64,000 nt of DNA from an uncultured Opitutaceae bacterium (GTDB taxonomy: Bacteria; Verrucomicrobiota; Verrucomicrobiia; Opitutales; Opitutaceae), in assembly GCA_937958045.1 (NCBI GenBank), contig CALFXL010000058.1, positions 29,889-93,888 of the forward strand. Direction: 5' to 3'. Every line of letters starts with the position of its first letter. Positions within the stretch are counted from its first letter, which is position 1. Of the stretch, positions 15,583-24,279 are shown one piece after another. The notes beneath the pieces are model-generated. The model did not search any database. It was not told the origin of the DNA and was given only the letters and a program-made list of their open reading frames with translations. The position numbers and the translations under genes are program-made.

Positions 15583-15864
15583 ATGAACAACGCCGCTCGT
15601 TTCCCCGAAGTTCTTTGCACGACCGCCTGGATCGTATCGCTCGCGACCCTTGGCACGTGGCTTTTCACCGGCGCACATACCGGTTGGACGCAAACCCGCG
15701 TGATCACGCTGCAACACGATGAGATCACCGGCATCGAGTATCCGGTTTTTCACGACGCATTCGTCGCCGGCGTGGAGTTTCTCGCCGCGGGATTGGTGAT
15801 CGGCGCCGCGCTCGCTGCCTTCGGACTCTGGCTCGGGCGCAAACGCACCGCCGCGCACGTGTGA
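15583..15864 (+). CDS. Small membrane protein, two predicted helices
   Basis: A 93-residue protein with a hydrophobic segment at about 12-30 (TTAWIVSLATLGTWLF) and a second at about 60-84 (FVAGVEFLAAGLVIGAALAAF), joined by a polar loop with HDEITGIEYPVFHD. It looks like a small inner-membrane protein with a short periplasmic loop; no family is recognised. It is the first gene divergent from the LysR regulator and is followed 24 bases later by the yceI-like gene, so it is probably the leader gene of that unit. Confidence 0.6.
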   Translation: MNNAARFPEVLCTTAWIVSLATLGTWLFTGAHTGWTQTRVITLQHDEITGIEYPVFHDAFVAGVEFLAAGLVIGAALAAFGLWLGRKRTAAHV

Positions 15865-15888
15865 TCCACCGCCATTTTTCACTCTCCC

Positions 15889-16524
15889 ATGAATACAAAA
15901 ATCATTCGTAATTCCCTCACCGCATTTGCGGTTATCGCCGCAGGTTTTGTCACCGCCTACGCCTCTCCGCAGACATTCGATTTCCAAGATCCGAAAGGCG
16001 TGAACAACGTGCGCTTTTCGCTCGATGCGCCGCTCGAATCGATCACGGGCACAGGCACGGGCATCAGCGGTTCCGTACGATTCGATGTCGATGCGCCCGC
16101 GGCCACGACAGGTCGCATCGTGCTCGATGTCGCGTCGCTCACGGTCGGCAATCCGCTCATGACGGATCATTTGCGCGGCGAGCACTGGCTCGATGCTGCG
16201 GCGCATCCGCAGATCGTTTTTGAAGCGGCGAGCGTCGCCAATGTGCGCTCGCAAGGTTCACAGATCATCGCCGATGTGACCGGCAAACTCACGGTGAAAG
16301 GCGTGACGCGCGAGATCACCGTTCCGGTCACGTTCACGCATCTCGCCGACAAACTCGGCGCACGTCTCGGCGATCCGAAGTTGAAAGGCGATTTGCTCGT
16401 GTTGCGCGCCAACTTCACGATCAATCGCAGCGATTTCGGCATTCAGCCGGGGCAAAACACGGACAAAGTCGCCGAGACGATTCAGCTCTCTCTGAGCATC
16501 GCGGGCGCTGCGCCTCGCAGCTGA
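15889..16524 (+). CDS. YceI-family periplasmic lipid-binding protein
   Basis: The 211-residue protein has a signal peptide (about 1-25, cleavage after AYA) and a YceI lipocalin-like fold: SVRFDVDA, HLRGEHWLDAAAHPQIVFEA, GKLTVKGVTREITVPV and a terminal NRSDFGIQPG. YceI proteins bind isoprenoid quinone-like or polyprenyl ligands in the periplasm. The motif GEHWLDAAAHP corresponds to the family's xxxFFDxxxYP segment. Its place beside a dioxygenase and WrbA fits quinone handling, although the ligand is inferred. The leader ttttcactctccc before the ATG has no Shine-Dalgarno sequence. Confidence 0.85.
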   Translation: MNTKIIRNSLTAFAVIAAGFVTAYASPQTFDFQDPKGVNNVRFSLDAPLESITGTGTGISGSVRFDVDAPAATTGRIVLDVASLTVGNPLMTDHLRGEHWLDAAAHPQIVFEAASVANVRSQGSQIIADVTGKLTVKGVTREITVPVTFTHLADKLGARLGDPKLKGDLLVLRANFTINRSDFGIQPGQNTDKVAETIQLSLSIAGAAPRS

Positions 16525-16541
16525 TTTTTCACTGGGCGAAG

Positions 16542-16562
16542 GGCGGGATTTTTCGTCCCGCC
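16542..16562 (+). other. Intergenic hairpin after yceI-like gene
   Basis: Stem ggcggga 16542-16548 / tcccgcc 16556-16562, loop tttttcg. No T-run follows, so it is a weak terminator or a stability element between yceI and the dioxygenase gene. Confidence 0.35.
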
Positions 16563-16616
16563 GTCGCGTCTCCAATAATTTTGGTTAAACTCATCCCGCG
16601 CCTCTTTTCTCTCCCT

Positions 16617-17567
16617 ATGAATGCTTTTCCCCGCGGTTTGCATCACGTCACGGCCATCGCCAGCGACCTTCAGAAGAATATCGATTTCTACGCGGGCCTG
16701 TTGGGTCTTCGTTTAGTGAAACGCACGGTGAACTTCGACGATCCGACCGCGTACCATCTTTATTATGGTGATGCGCAAGGAACGCCGGGAAGCATCGTCA
16801 CGTTTTTCTATTGGCCGCATGCGGGACATCGCGGCCGCGTGGGCGCGGGGCAAGTTCGGCGACTGAGCTTTTCGGCGTCGCCGGCGGCGCTCGATTTTTG
16901 GATGGAGCGACTCACGCGTCACCACGTGTCGGCGGAGCGCGTGCAACGGTTCGACGAAGATGTCATTTCGCTGACCGATCCGGATGGCATCGCGATCGAG
17001 ATCGTCGCTGCCGCGAACGACCCACGTCGCGGATGGACTGGCGCGGGCATCGCCGAAGAACACGCATTGCGCGGATTACACACGGCGGAGCTGCTCGTGC
17101 ACGAACGCAGTGTCACCGAACGCTTGTTGGAAGGTGAAATGGGATTTCGCCTCGTGAAGCGGACCAGCAGCCGTGCGCGTTTTGAATCGGGCGAGGGCGG
17201 TCCGGGCACGTATGTCGATGTCGTCGGAGATCCACAGACGGTAGGCGGGTTGGGCGGTGTGGGGACGATTCACCACCTGGCCTTTCGTGTGCCCGACGAT
17301 CCGAGTCAGCGTACGATGCAAGTGCGGCTGAATGCCGTGGGCTATCTTGTCTCGGCCGTGCGCGACCGCAGTTATTTCCGCTCGATTTATTATCGAGAGC
17401 GCTGCGGTGTCCTGTTCGAGATCGCGACGGATATTCCGGGATTCGCGATCGACGAGCCGGTCGATTCGCTAGGCACGACCTTGCGGTTACCCCGGCCGTT
17501 TGAAGAGATGCGCAGCGAAATCGAGCGCACGCTTCCGCCGCTGAGTCCGCCGAAAGCTTTTAACTGA
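16617..17567 (+). CDS. Ring-cleaving dioxygenase, MhqO-like (VOC superfamily)
   Basis: The 316-residue product has two VOC modules. It starts FPRGLHHVTAIASDLQKNI, with SIVTFFYWPHAGHRGRVGAG typical of the MhqO/YdfO/YkcA group, a second module beginning TIHHLAFRVPDD (about 221) and LFEIATDIPGFAIDEP (about 267). The two histidine sites and the late glutamate supply the expected metal triad. MhqO is thought to cleave hydroquinone or catechol-type rings during quinone stress. ATG 16617 was chosen because the conserved GLHHVT segment follows it at once. It lies between yceI and wrbA and probably belongs to one transcript. Confidence 0.88.
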   Translation: MNAFPRGLHHVTAIASDLQKNIDFYAGLLGLRLVKRTVNFDDPTAYHLYYGDAQGTPGSIVTFFYWPHAGHRGRVGAGQVRRLSFSASPAALDFWMERLTRHHVSAERVQRFDEDVISLTDPDGIAIEIVAAANDPRRGWTGAGIAEEHALRGLHTAELLVHERSVTERLLEGEMGFRLVKRTSSRARFESGEGGPGTYVDVVGDPQTVGGLGGVGTIHHLAFRVPDDPSQRTMQVRLNAVGYLVSAVRDRSYFRSIYYRERCGVLFEIATDIPGFAIDEPVDSLGTTLRLPRPFEEMRSEIERTLPPLSPPKAFN

Positions 17568-17660
17568 GACGCGTGTTCTGCGCGTGCACGGCGTCGCGTT
17601 TCCTGAATCAACGCCGACTGGCGTGTGATTCATTTTATAAACTCAACCTTCCTTCTTATC

Positions 17661-18281
17661 ATGAGCGTTCACGTAAAAGTCATTTTCCATAGTCTCTACG
17701 GACATGTGTATAAACTCGCCGAAGCGATCGCCGCGGGTGCGCGCGAAGTGCCCGGCGCGAAAGTCGAAGTGCTGCAAGTCGCCGAGACTTTGTCGGAGGA
17801 AATTCTCACGAAGATGGGGGCGCTTGAGGCGAAGAAAAGTTTCGCGCACATCCCGATTGCCGATCCGAAAAAGCTGAACGAAGCCGACGCGATTCTCTTC
17901 GGTTCGGGCACACGCTTCGGTAGTGCGACGGCGCAGATGCAGGCGTTCTTCGATGCGACCGGCGGCCACTGGAGCAGCGGCGCGCTCGTCGGAAAAGTCG
18001 GCGGTGTTTTCACATCGTCGGCGAGTCAGCACGGCGGACAGGAAACGACGATCATCAGCATGCAGACGTTTTTGTTTCATCAAGGCATGGTCGTGATCGG
18101 CGTTCCGTACGCGGCGAAAGGTTTGCTCAACATGAGTGAGATCACGGGCGGTTCGCCGTACGGTGCGTCGACGATCACCGATGGCGACGGCTCGCGTTTG
18201 CCGAGCGCGAACGAACTCGAGATCGCGCGCTTCCAAGGACGTCACACCGCGCAAATCGCGGCGAAACTTGCGGCGAAGTAA
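17661..18281 (+). CDS. wrbA: NAD(P)H:quinone oxidoreductase, WrbA type
   Basis: WrbA is a tetrameric flavodoxin-like enzyme that reduces quinones by two electrons and so avoids semiquinone formation. The 206-residue protein starts VKVIFHSLYGHVYKLAEAIA (FMN phosphate loop SLYGHVYKLA), has GSGTRFGSATAQMQAFFDATG, FTSSASQHGGQETT and a late GGSPYGASTITDGDGSR, all WrbA hallmarks. Length is normal (about 200). ATG 17661 starts directly before the first beta strand; the leader is pyrimidine-rich. It lies downstream of the MhqO-like gene and 23 bases upstream of ohr. Confidence 0.95.
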   Translation: MSVHVKVIFHSLYGHVYKLAEAIAAGAREVPGAKVEVLQVAETLSEEILTKMGALEAKKSFAHIPIADPKKLNEADAILFGSGTRFGSATAQMQAFFDATGGHWSSGALVGKVGGVFTSSASQHGGQETTIISMQTFLFHQGMVVIGVPYAAKGLLNMSEITGGSPYGASTITDGDGSRLPSANELEIARFQGRHTAQIAAKLAAK

Positions 18282-18304
18282 ACCGCGCGTCTCTTGCCTG
18301 GCCT

Positions 18305-18727
18305 ATGAAGACTCTCTATCGCACGCAGGCGACCGCTACCGGCGGTCGGGAAGGTAAAGCATCCACCGCGGACGGCGTGCTCGCCGTGACGCTTTCCACG
18401 CCGAAAGAACTCGGCGGTGGCGGCGGTCCGGGCACTAACCCGGAGCAATTATTTGCCGCGGGATATTCGGCGTGTTTCCTCGGCGCGCTGAAATTTGTCG
18501 CGAACAAGACCGGCGTAAAAATTTCTCCGGATGCCACGGTTACGGCGCAAGTCGGCATCGGTCCGCGTGATGATGGCGAAGGTTTTGGCATCGAAGTGAC
18601 GCTCACCATCAAAGTGCCCGGACTGGAAAAATCCGAAGTGCAGAAGCTCGTCGATCAGGCGCACATCGTTTGTCCGTACTCGCACGCGACGCGCGGCAAC
18701 ATCCCCGTGACGCTCAACGTCGAGTAA
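18305..18727 (+). CDS. ohr: Organic hydroperoxide resistance protein (Ohr/OsmC)
   Basis: Ohr is a thiol peroxidase that reduces organic hydroperoxides using a reactive cysteine pair. The 140-residue protein carries Cys57 in AAGYSACFLGALK and Cys123 in HIVCPYSHATRGN, both in the conserved Ohr contexts, plus the N-terminal GGREGKASTADG segment. Length matches the family (about 140). It is cotranscribed in all likelihood with wrbA (23-base gap) and the esterase downstream. No MarR-type OhrR gene is next to it; the nearby LysR protein is the only regulator in the unit. Confidence 0.95.
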   Translation: MKTLYRTQATATGGREGKASTADGVLAVTLSTPKELGGGGGPGTNPEQLFAAGYSACFLGALKFVANKTGVKISPDATVTAQVGIGPRDDGEGFGIEVTLTIKVPGLEKSEVQKLVDQAHIVCPYSHATRGNIPVTLNVE

Positions 18728-18741
18728 ACTTCGCTCGGCCG

Positions 18742-18769
18742 GCGGTGCGCGGCGAGACTTGCGCACCGC
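18742..18769 (+). other. Hairpin between ohr and the esterase gene
   Basis: Perfect 9-bp stem gcggtgcgc 18742-18750 / gcgcaccgc 18761-18769 around a 10-base loop, without a T-run. Possibly an mRNA stability or partial termination element inside the operon. Confidence 0.4.
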
Positions 18770-18795
18770 GCCGATCGTATTTGAAATTTGAATAC

Positions 18796-19431
18796 ATGAC
18801 GCAGTCTCTTCACGACGCGCGCAGCGGTCTTCGTCTGGGCGCTCCGCTCGCCTCCGCGCGCGCCGCGGTTATTTTGCTCCACGGGCGCGGTTCATCCGCG
18901 CGCGATATGGCGGGGCTCGCGATGGCGCTCAATCGCGAGACGGTGAGTTTTGTTCTGCCCGAGGCGACCAACAACACCTGGTATCCGCAGCGATTTCTCG
19001 TACCGGCGGAAGCGAATGAACCTTGGTTGAGCTCCGCGCTCGACGTGATCGAGACCTGCGTGAACGAACTGCTCGCGGCTGGCGTGCCGAGCGAGCGCAT
19101 CGGGATCGCGGGATTTTCCCAAGGCGCGTGTCTTTCGCTTGAATACGCGCTGACGCATCCCCGGCGCTATGGATTTGTCGGCGGATTAAGCGGTGCGTTG
19201 ATCGGTCCGCTGGAGCGGGCGCGACCGGCGGCGAATCTGCAAGGCACGCCGGTGCTGGTGGCATGTGCGGAGTTGGACGCGCATATCCCGCTCGGACATG
19301 TCGAGCAGAGTGTGAAGGTTTTTCGCGCGAGCGGCGCGGAAGTGACGCGACAAGTGTACGCCGGCAGCGCGCACACGATTTTCCCGGAAGAACTTTCGTG
19401 GTTGAAAACGCGTGTGGCGGCGCTCGCGTGA
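18796..19431 (+). CDS. Phospholipase/carboxylesterase, MhqD-like alpha/beta-hydrolase
   Basis: The 211-residue cytoplasmic alpha/beta-hydrolase has AVILLHGRGSSARDM (oxyanion loop), nucleophile Ser108 in GIAGFSQGAC, acid Asp161 in CAELDAHIP and His193 in GSAHTIFPEE. This is the YpfH/MhqD branch of the phospholipase/carboxylesterase family. ATG 18796 was chosen because the sequence before it is not family-like. In Bacillus the related mhqD belongs to the quinone-responsive MhqR regulon with a ring-cleaving dioxygenase and quinone reductase, the same combination as here, so a role in electrophile detoxification is inferred. It ends convergent with the superoxide dismutase gene. Confidence 0.88.
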   Translation: MTQSLHDARSGLRLGAPLASARAAVILLHGRGSSARDMAGLAMALNRETVSFVLPEATNNTWYPQRFLVPAEANEPWLSSALDVIETCVNELLAAGVPSERIGIAGFSQGACLSLEYALTHPRRYGFVGGLSGALIGPLERARPAANLQGTPVLVACAELDAHIPLGHVEQSVKVFRASGAEVTRQVYAGSAHTIFPEELSWLKTRVAALA

Positions 19432-19440
19432 TGCGGGCAC

Positions 19441-19467
19441 AAAAAAGCCGCGCATGAAGCGCGGCTT
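19441..19467 (-). terminator. Rho-independent terminator of the superoxide dismutase gene
   Basis: Stem aagccgcgc 19445-19453 / gcgcggctt 19459-19467, loop atgaa, followed on the minus strand by tttttt. On the plus strand there is no T-run after the stem. Confidence 0.85.
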
Positions 19468-19491
19468 GGAGAAAAGCGGTCGAGGTCGGTT

Positions 19492-20124
<633 letters not shown>

Positions 20125-20218
20125 AATAGTTGTTTTGTTGTGTTTAGAGGTGAACGCGAACGAGTAAAGACAGTTGGGGCCGCGTCAACCGATGGGCTGA
20201 GAAAGCACGGCCAACGGA

Positions 20219-21322
20219 TTAATTATTAAAGCGGAAAAGGGCAACGTCGCCGTCCTGAAAGACATACTCTTTGCCCTCGAGGCGGTATTTACCGGCTTCG
20301 CGCGCGGCGGCGGTGCTGCCAAGGCGGACGAGATCTTCGTAGGAAACCACTTCGGCTTTGATGAAGCCTTTTTCGAAATCGGTGTGGATGACGCCCGCGG
20401 CCTGGGGCGCTTTCCAACCTTTGCGGATGGTCCACGCGCGCACTTCTTTTTCGCCTGCGGTGAAGTAGGTTTGCAGACCGAGCAGCGAATAGGTGGCGCG
20501 GATGAGATTGGAAACGCCGGAGTCGGTGACGCCGAGATCCTTCAAAAACTCCTTCGCTTCTTCAGGCGAGAGATCGATGAGCTCGGCCTCGATGCGTGCG
20601 CTGATCGGCACGTAGGCGGCGTCGTGGTGTTCTTTCACGAAGGCGGCCACTTTCTGCACGAAAGGGTTTTGCTCGGCGTTGGCGAGATCGCCCTCGGCGA
20701 CATTGCACGCGTAGAGTACGGGTTTGGCGCTGAGCAACTGGAAGAGATTGAGGAGTTTTTTTTCCTCCTCGGTGACCGGAAGAATGTTGGCCGGCTTGTT
20801 TTCGTTCAGGTGCGGCTTGAGGCGTTCGAGCAGCGCGACCTCGGCTTGCGCGTCTTTGTCGCCGGACTTCGCTTTCTTCTGCGTTTTCTCGATGCGCTTG
20901 GTGACGGAATCGAGGTCGGCGAGGATCAACTCGGTCGTGATGACTTCGATGTCACGCACGGGATCGACGCTGCCCATCGTGTGGAGAATATCGCCGTCTT
21001 CGAAGCAACGAACGACATGGACGATGGCATCGGTCTCGCGGATGTTGGCGAGGAATTGATTGCCCAAACCCTCGCCCTGACTGGCGCCTTTGACGAGACC
21101 CGCGATGTCCACGAACTCCATGGCGGCGGGAATGACGACGTTGGTCTTGGCGATCTTTTGAAGAACGTACGCGCGCTCATCGGGCACGGTGACGACGCCG
21201 ACGTTGGGATCGATCGTGCAGAAAGGATAGTTGGCCGCCTCGGCTTTGCGGGAGCGGGTGAGGGCGTTGAAGAGAGTGGACTTGCCGACATTGGGCAGCC
21301 CGACGATGCCTGCTTTGAGCAT
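20219..21322 (-). CDS. ychF: Redox-regulated ATPase/GTPase YchF (OLA1 family)
   Basis: YchF is an Obg-family P-loop protein that prefers ATP, binds ribosomes and affects stress responses. The product starts MLKAGIVGLPNVGKSTLFNAL (G1), has FVDIAGLVKGASQGEGLGNQF (G3 and switch II), and CNVAEGD, the NxxE-type replacement of NKxD that explains ATP preference. The C-terminal TGS domain is seen in YFTAGEKEVRAWTI, GVIHTDFEKGFIKAEV, YRLEGKEYVFQDGDV. The 367 residues match the usual 363-370. ATG 21322 was chosen because the P-loop follows it directly. It lies downstream of the PAS gene on the same strand. Confidence 0.97.
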   Translation of the reverse strand: MLKAGIVGLPNVGKSTLFNALTRSRKAEAANYPFCTIDPNVGVVTVPDERAYVLQKIAKTNVVIPAAMEFVDIAGLVKGASQGEGLGNQFLANIRETDAIVHVVRCFEDGDILHTMGSVDPVRDIEVITTELILADLDSVTKRIEKTQKKAKSGDKDAQAEVALLERLKPHLNENKPANILPVTEEEKKLLNLFQLLSAKPVLYACNVAEGDLANAEQNPFVQKVAAFVKEHHDAAYVPISARIEAELIDLSPEEAKEFLKDLGVTDSGVSNLIRATYSLLGLQTYFTAGEKEVRAWTIRKGWKAPQAAGVIHTDFEKGFIKAEVVSYEDLVRLGSTAAAREAGKYRLEGKEYVFQDGDVALFRFNN

Positions 21323-21393
21323 AAGCCGCGGACCTTCGCGCCGGCTCGCAGACCGGTCAAGCCCGCAACCTCGCCGCGGAGCGGGGAGGGGCT

Positions 21394-22779
21394 TTACGCG
21401 GCGATCTGGCTCAGCGTTTCCGCGATTTGCTCGGCGGTCGAGTCGATCGAAGAAACTGCGGCCGGTGTGGTGAAGGTCAGGCTGCTCAAGCGAGCGACGA
21501 CATCGCACAAGGCACGCGATTCGCCGCCGGCTTTCTCGATTTGCGAACGCAGGCTGGTGAACATGCCGCTGAGATCGGCGCTTTCGGCCAAGTGCGCCGC
21601 TTCGACCAAGCCGGAGATCTGCGCGACTTGGAGCGTGATGATGTCTTTGCGTAGCGATTCGTTGTTGGCTTCGAGCTTGGGCAGATGGTTCCGCAATGCG
21701 CGCAGGGCTGTGGTCGTGCGGTGAAGTACCGACGCAAAGGTTTCGTGAAGCGCGCGGAGAAGTTTGTATTTTTCGGAGCGCACGACTTTGTCGCGCGTGG
21801 AGGCGATTTCGGCTTGGAAGAAGAGCGACACTTCGAGCAACAAGCGCGACTCCGAGAGATGCGATGCGACCGCGTCGATCGTGGAGGACGTGCTCGTGAT
21901 GGAGGAGGCGAGATGATCGACATCGCTGCCGAGATCGCGAGCGCAGCCGTTGAGGAAATTGGCGATGGTGCCCAAGGTCTGTCCACGCATCCCGAGCGGA
22001 TCGGAGGCGAGGTGGGCGTTGAGCGCATCGATGCGAAAATTCTCCGCGAGCTCGTGAACAGCGGCGGCTTTCTCACGCATACCGACATTGAGCGAAGCGA
22101 GCTCGTCGAGTTTGCGAAACAAGTTGTTGAGCGATTCGTACACCGAGAGGCTCTGACGATAGAGCATCTCGATGCGCGACGTGCAGCGCACGGTGCTTGG
22201 GAAAAGTGAAAGTCGTTTCGCGACGAGTGCCGCGTCGCGGGCTTTGATTTCTCCATTGAGACAGTGGCGGCTGAACGCGTCGTACGTGCTGAAGCCGAGA
22301 GCCGGCAGCGCTTCGGTGAGAATGCGCTTGGAGGCTTCCATCGCCTCGGACGGGGTGAGTCCGCTGGCGAGCGCGACATTTTCGGCTTCAAGCATTTTCC
22401 CGTAGAGCGTGGCGACGGAATCGCGTAGCGGCGTCGACGGTTTGAAGCGCACGGAAAGATAGCCGTCCCTCGCGGGAAAAATCGACGCGAACACCCAGTA
22501 GTGATTTCCGTTGCGCGCTTGATTGATGACGTAGCCGAGAAACGGCTTGCGCGCGCGCACCGTTTGCCAGAGCAGCGCAAAGACCGCGCGGGGCATGTGC
22601 GGATGGCGAATCAAGTTATGCGGCTGCCCGATCATCTCGGCGAATGAGTAGCCGCTCGTCCGCGAAAACACTTCGTTGCCCGCGGTGATGATGCCGTGCT
22701 GATCCGTGGTCGAAAAGAAGAGCTCGTTGATTTCGAAGGGCTGTTCTTTGCCCGTTGGTGCCACGGATTGCTGTTTCAT
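21394..22779 (-). CDS. PAS-domain sensor with degenerate chemoreceptor-like helical region
   Basis: The 461-residue soluble protein begins with an Aer-like PAS domain (about 15-120): FSTTDQHGIITAGNEVF, SGYSFAEMIGQPHNLIRHP, FLGYVINQARNGNHYWVFA. The rest is mostly alpha-helical. Around 245-280 the segment FRIDALNAHLASDPLGMRGQ, followed by TLGTIANFLNGCARDLGSDV, aligns by eye with the methyl-accepting signalling tip (ALNAAIEAARAGE...GRGFAVVADEVRKLA), but the conserved EAARAGE and VVADEVR contacts are lost. No transmembrane segment is seen. It may be a cytosolic PAS protein derived from an energy-taxis receptor that no longer couples to CheA/CheW. Its leader region shares a 430-base gap with rpsP. 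Confidence 0.7.
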   Translation of the reverse strand: MKQQSVAPTGKEQPFEINELFFSTTDQHGIITAGNEVFSRTSGYSFAEMIGQPHNLIRHPHMPRAVFALLWQTVRARKPFLGYVINQARNGNHYWVFASIFPARDGYLSVRFKPSTPLRDSVATLYGKMLEAENVALASGLTPSEAMEASKRILTEALPALGFSTYDAFSRHCLNGEIKARDAALVAKRLSLFPSTVRCTSRIEMLYRQSLSVYESLNNLFRKLDELASLNVGMREKAAAVHELAENFRIDALNAHLASDPLGMRGQTLGTIANFLNGCARDLGSDVDHLASSITSTSSTIDAVASHLSESRLLLEVSLFFQAEIASTRDKVVRSEKYKLLRALHETFASVLHRTTTALRALRNHLPKLEANNESLRKDIITLQVAQISGLVEAAHLAESADLSGMFTSLRSQIEKAGGESRALCDVVARLSSLTFTTPAAVSSIDSTAEQIAETLSQIAA

Positions 22780-23209
22780 ATGTGTCTTAGGAAGGTCCGG
22801 TCAGGACCGTGGCGCGGTCAGCATGCGTTGTGCCTTGGCGGCGCAAACAACCAGCAAGTTTTTGACACAGCGAAGGGGGCATAACGGGGATTAATCACCC
22901 AATCGGTTTGCGTTGAATGGGTTTTAGAGAAATCGCCGATTATTATTCCAATTCATAGAAAGTGTGCGCGCGGAGAACGGAGGTGATCAGATCGGTCGCG
23001 CAAGGGACGAGTGTTCGCGCATGACGTGAGAACAGGCGACTTTGTTCGTGCGCTCCGGACACTTTTAGTCAGCGTCCCCGGCGCCGATCAGCGCGCGCAG
23101 AGCGGTGAACCGAAAGGCCGATACAAAATGTCGGCTCTTGACAAGGATTGCGCGCGACGGTGAATTTCACGGCTTTTCCAAAAACACAACCGTTCGAAAA
23201 CCATTTCAC
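22780..23209. other. 430-base intergenic region between the PAS gene and rpsP
   Basis: It separates divergent genes. It contains a small stem ggtcc/ggacc (about 22796-22810), A/T-rich patches near 22932-22965, and the candidate rpsP promoter at 23138-23166. Open frames here give no protein-like sequence. No riboswitch or RNA family was recognised. Confidence 0.4.
23138..23166 (+). promoter_or_regulatory. Candidate sigma-70-type promoter for rpsP
   Basis: A perfect -35 box ttgaca (23138-23143), a 17-base spacer and a poor -10 box tgaatt (23161-23166), about 44 bases before the rpsP start. The -10 match is only 3 of 6. Confidence 0.35.
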
Positions 23210-23464
23210 ATGGCTCTCAAAATCCGTCTCTCGCGCGTCGGCGCCGTTCACAAACCTGTCTACCACGTTGTTGTGGCTGAGGCCCGCTCCCGTCGTGACG
23301 GCAGTCCGGTCGAATTGCTGGGCACGTACACCCCGCAGGCTAAGAGCCAGCCGCTCGTTCTCGATGCCGAGCGCGCCGAGTACTGGATCAGCAAAGGCGC
23401 TGTCCCGACCGACACCGCCAAGTCGCTTATCAAAAAAGCCAAGAAGGCTGCTTCGGCTGCCTGA
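23210..23464 (+). CDS. rpsP: 30S ribosomal protein S16
   Basis: S16 is an assembly protein of the small subunit. The 84-residue product starts MALKIRLSRVGAVHKPVYHV, contains VAEARSRRDGSPVELLGTY and YWISKGAVPTDTAKSLIKK, the standard S16 pattern. ATG 23210 was chosen because the conserved start MALKIRLSR follows it; no Shine-Dalgarno sequence is visible. It heads the rpsP-trmD-rplS group. The usual rimM gene between rpsP and trmD is absent. Confidence 0.97.
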   Translation: MALKIRLSRVGAVHKPVYHVVVAEARSRRDGSPVELLGTYTPQAKSQPLVLDAERAEYWISKGAVPTDTAKSLIKKAKKAASAA

Positions 23465-23504
23465 TTTTTGCCGACCACGCGCTAAACGCGTCGCGCCATT
23501 TCCC

Positions 23505-23533
23505 AAGCCTCGGATGCGTTCCGGGGCTTTTTT
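23505..23533 (+). terminator. Terminator-like hairpin between rpsP and trmD
   Basis: Stem aagcctcgg 23505-23513 / ccggggctt 23521-23529 (one G-U pair), loop of seven, followed by a run of six T (23528-23533). It would uncouple rpsP expression from trmD-rplS, at least partly. Confidence 0.75.
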
Positions 23534-23580
23534 ATTCCTGGCGTCTGGTCCACTGCCGTCTTGCTCACTGATTTTTTGTC

Positions 23581-24279
23581 ATGCCGCTTCACATCGATCT
23601 GCTGACGTTGTTTCCGCGCATGCTCGATGGCTTCCTCGGTGAAAGCATCCTGGGGAAGGGCATCGCCGCGAAACTGCTTTCGGTGCAAGTCCACGATTTG
23701 CGCGCGTGGACGACGGACAAACATAAGACCGCCGACGATCGTCCTTTTGGCGGAGGCGCCGGCATGGTGATGAAACCCGAGCCGGTTTTCGCCGCGATCG
23801 AGCAACTGCAGACGCCCGGTTGCCGTCGCATTTATCTCACGCCCGATGGCGTGCCGTTTTCGTCGGCGATCGCGCAGGATCTCGCGCAACAGTCGCACAT
23901 CATTTTTCTCAGCGGTCATTACGAAGGCATCGATCAACGCATCCGCGATTGTGTGATCGATCAGGAGATCAGCATCGGCGATTATGTGCTCACAAACGGT
24001 ACGCTGGCCGCCGCGGTGGTGATCGATGCGCTCAGTCGCTTTATTCCAGGTGTGTTGGGGGAAGAAAAGTCATTGACGCACGAATCGCACACCGGCACGT
24101 TGCTCGACTTTCCTCAATACACGCGTCCCGCCGAATTTCGCGGCATGTCCGTGCCAGACGTCCTCCTGTCGGGCGATCACGGCAAAATCGAGAAGTGGCG
24201 GTACGCGCAGCGATTGGAGAAAACCCGCCAAGTCCGCCCAGATTTATTCGAAAAACACCGTCATGAATCCCGTCATTAA
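23581..24279 (+). CDS. trmD: tRNA (guanine37-N1)-methyltransferase
   Basis: TrmD methylates G37 next to the anticodon using SAM and its trefoil-knot SPOUT fold, preventing +1 frameshifts. The 232-residue product starts MPLHIDLLTLFPRML, has DDRPFGGGAGMVMKPEP, the SAM-binding FLSGHYEGIDQRI and SIGDYVLTNGTLAAAVVIDA, and RPAEFRGMSVPDVLLSGDH with the catalytic Asp. Length is normal. Its end overlaps rplS by 17 bases, so the two are cotranscribed and probably translationally linked. Confidence 0.97.
   Translation: MPLHIDLLTLFPRMLDGFLGESILGKGIAAKLLSVQVHDLRAWTTDKHKTADDRPFGGGAGMVMKPEPVFAAIEQLQTPGCRRIYLTPDGVPFSSAIAQDLAQQSHIIFLSGHYEGIDQRIRDCVIDQEISIGDYVLTNGTLAAAVVIDALSRFIPGVLGEEKSLTHESHTGTLLDFPQYTRPAEFRGMSVPDVLLSGDHGKIEKWRYAQRLEKTRQVRPDLFEKHRHESRH

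Noticed and set aside
20125..20218. Promoter of sodA with a ttgacg box on the minus strand
   Set aside because: A -35-like word is present at 20183-20188 but no acceptable -10 box follows at the right distance.
23069..23506. 145-residue minus-strand frame over rpsP
   Set aside because: S16 on the plus strand is unmistakable; the reverse frame has no family-like sequence.
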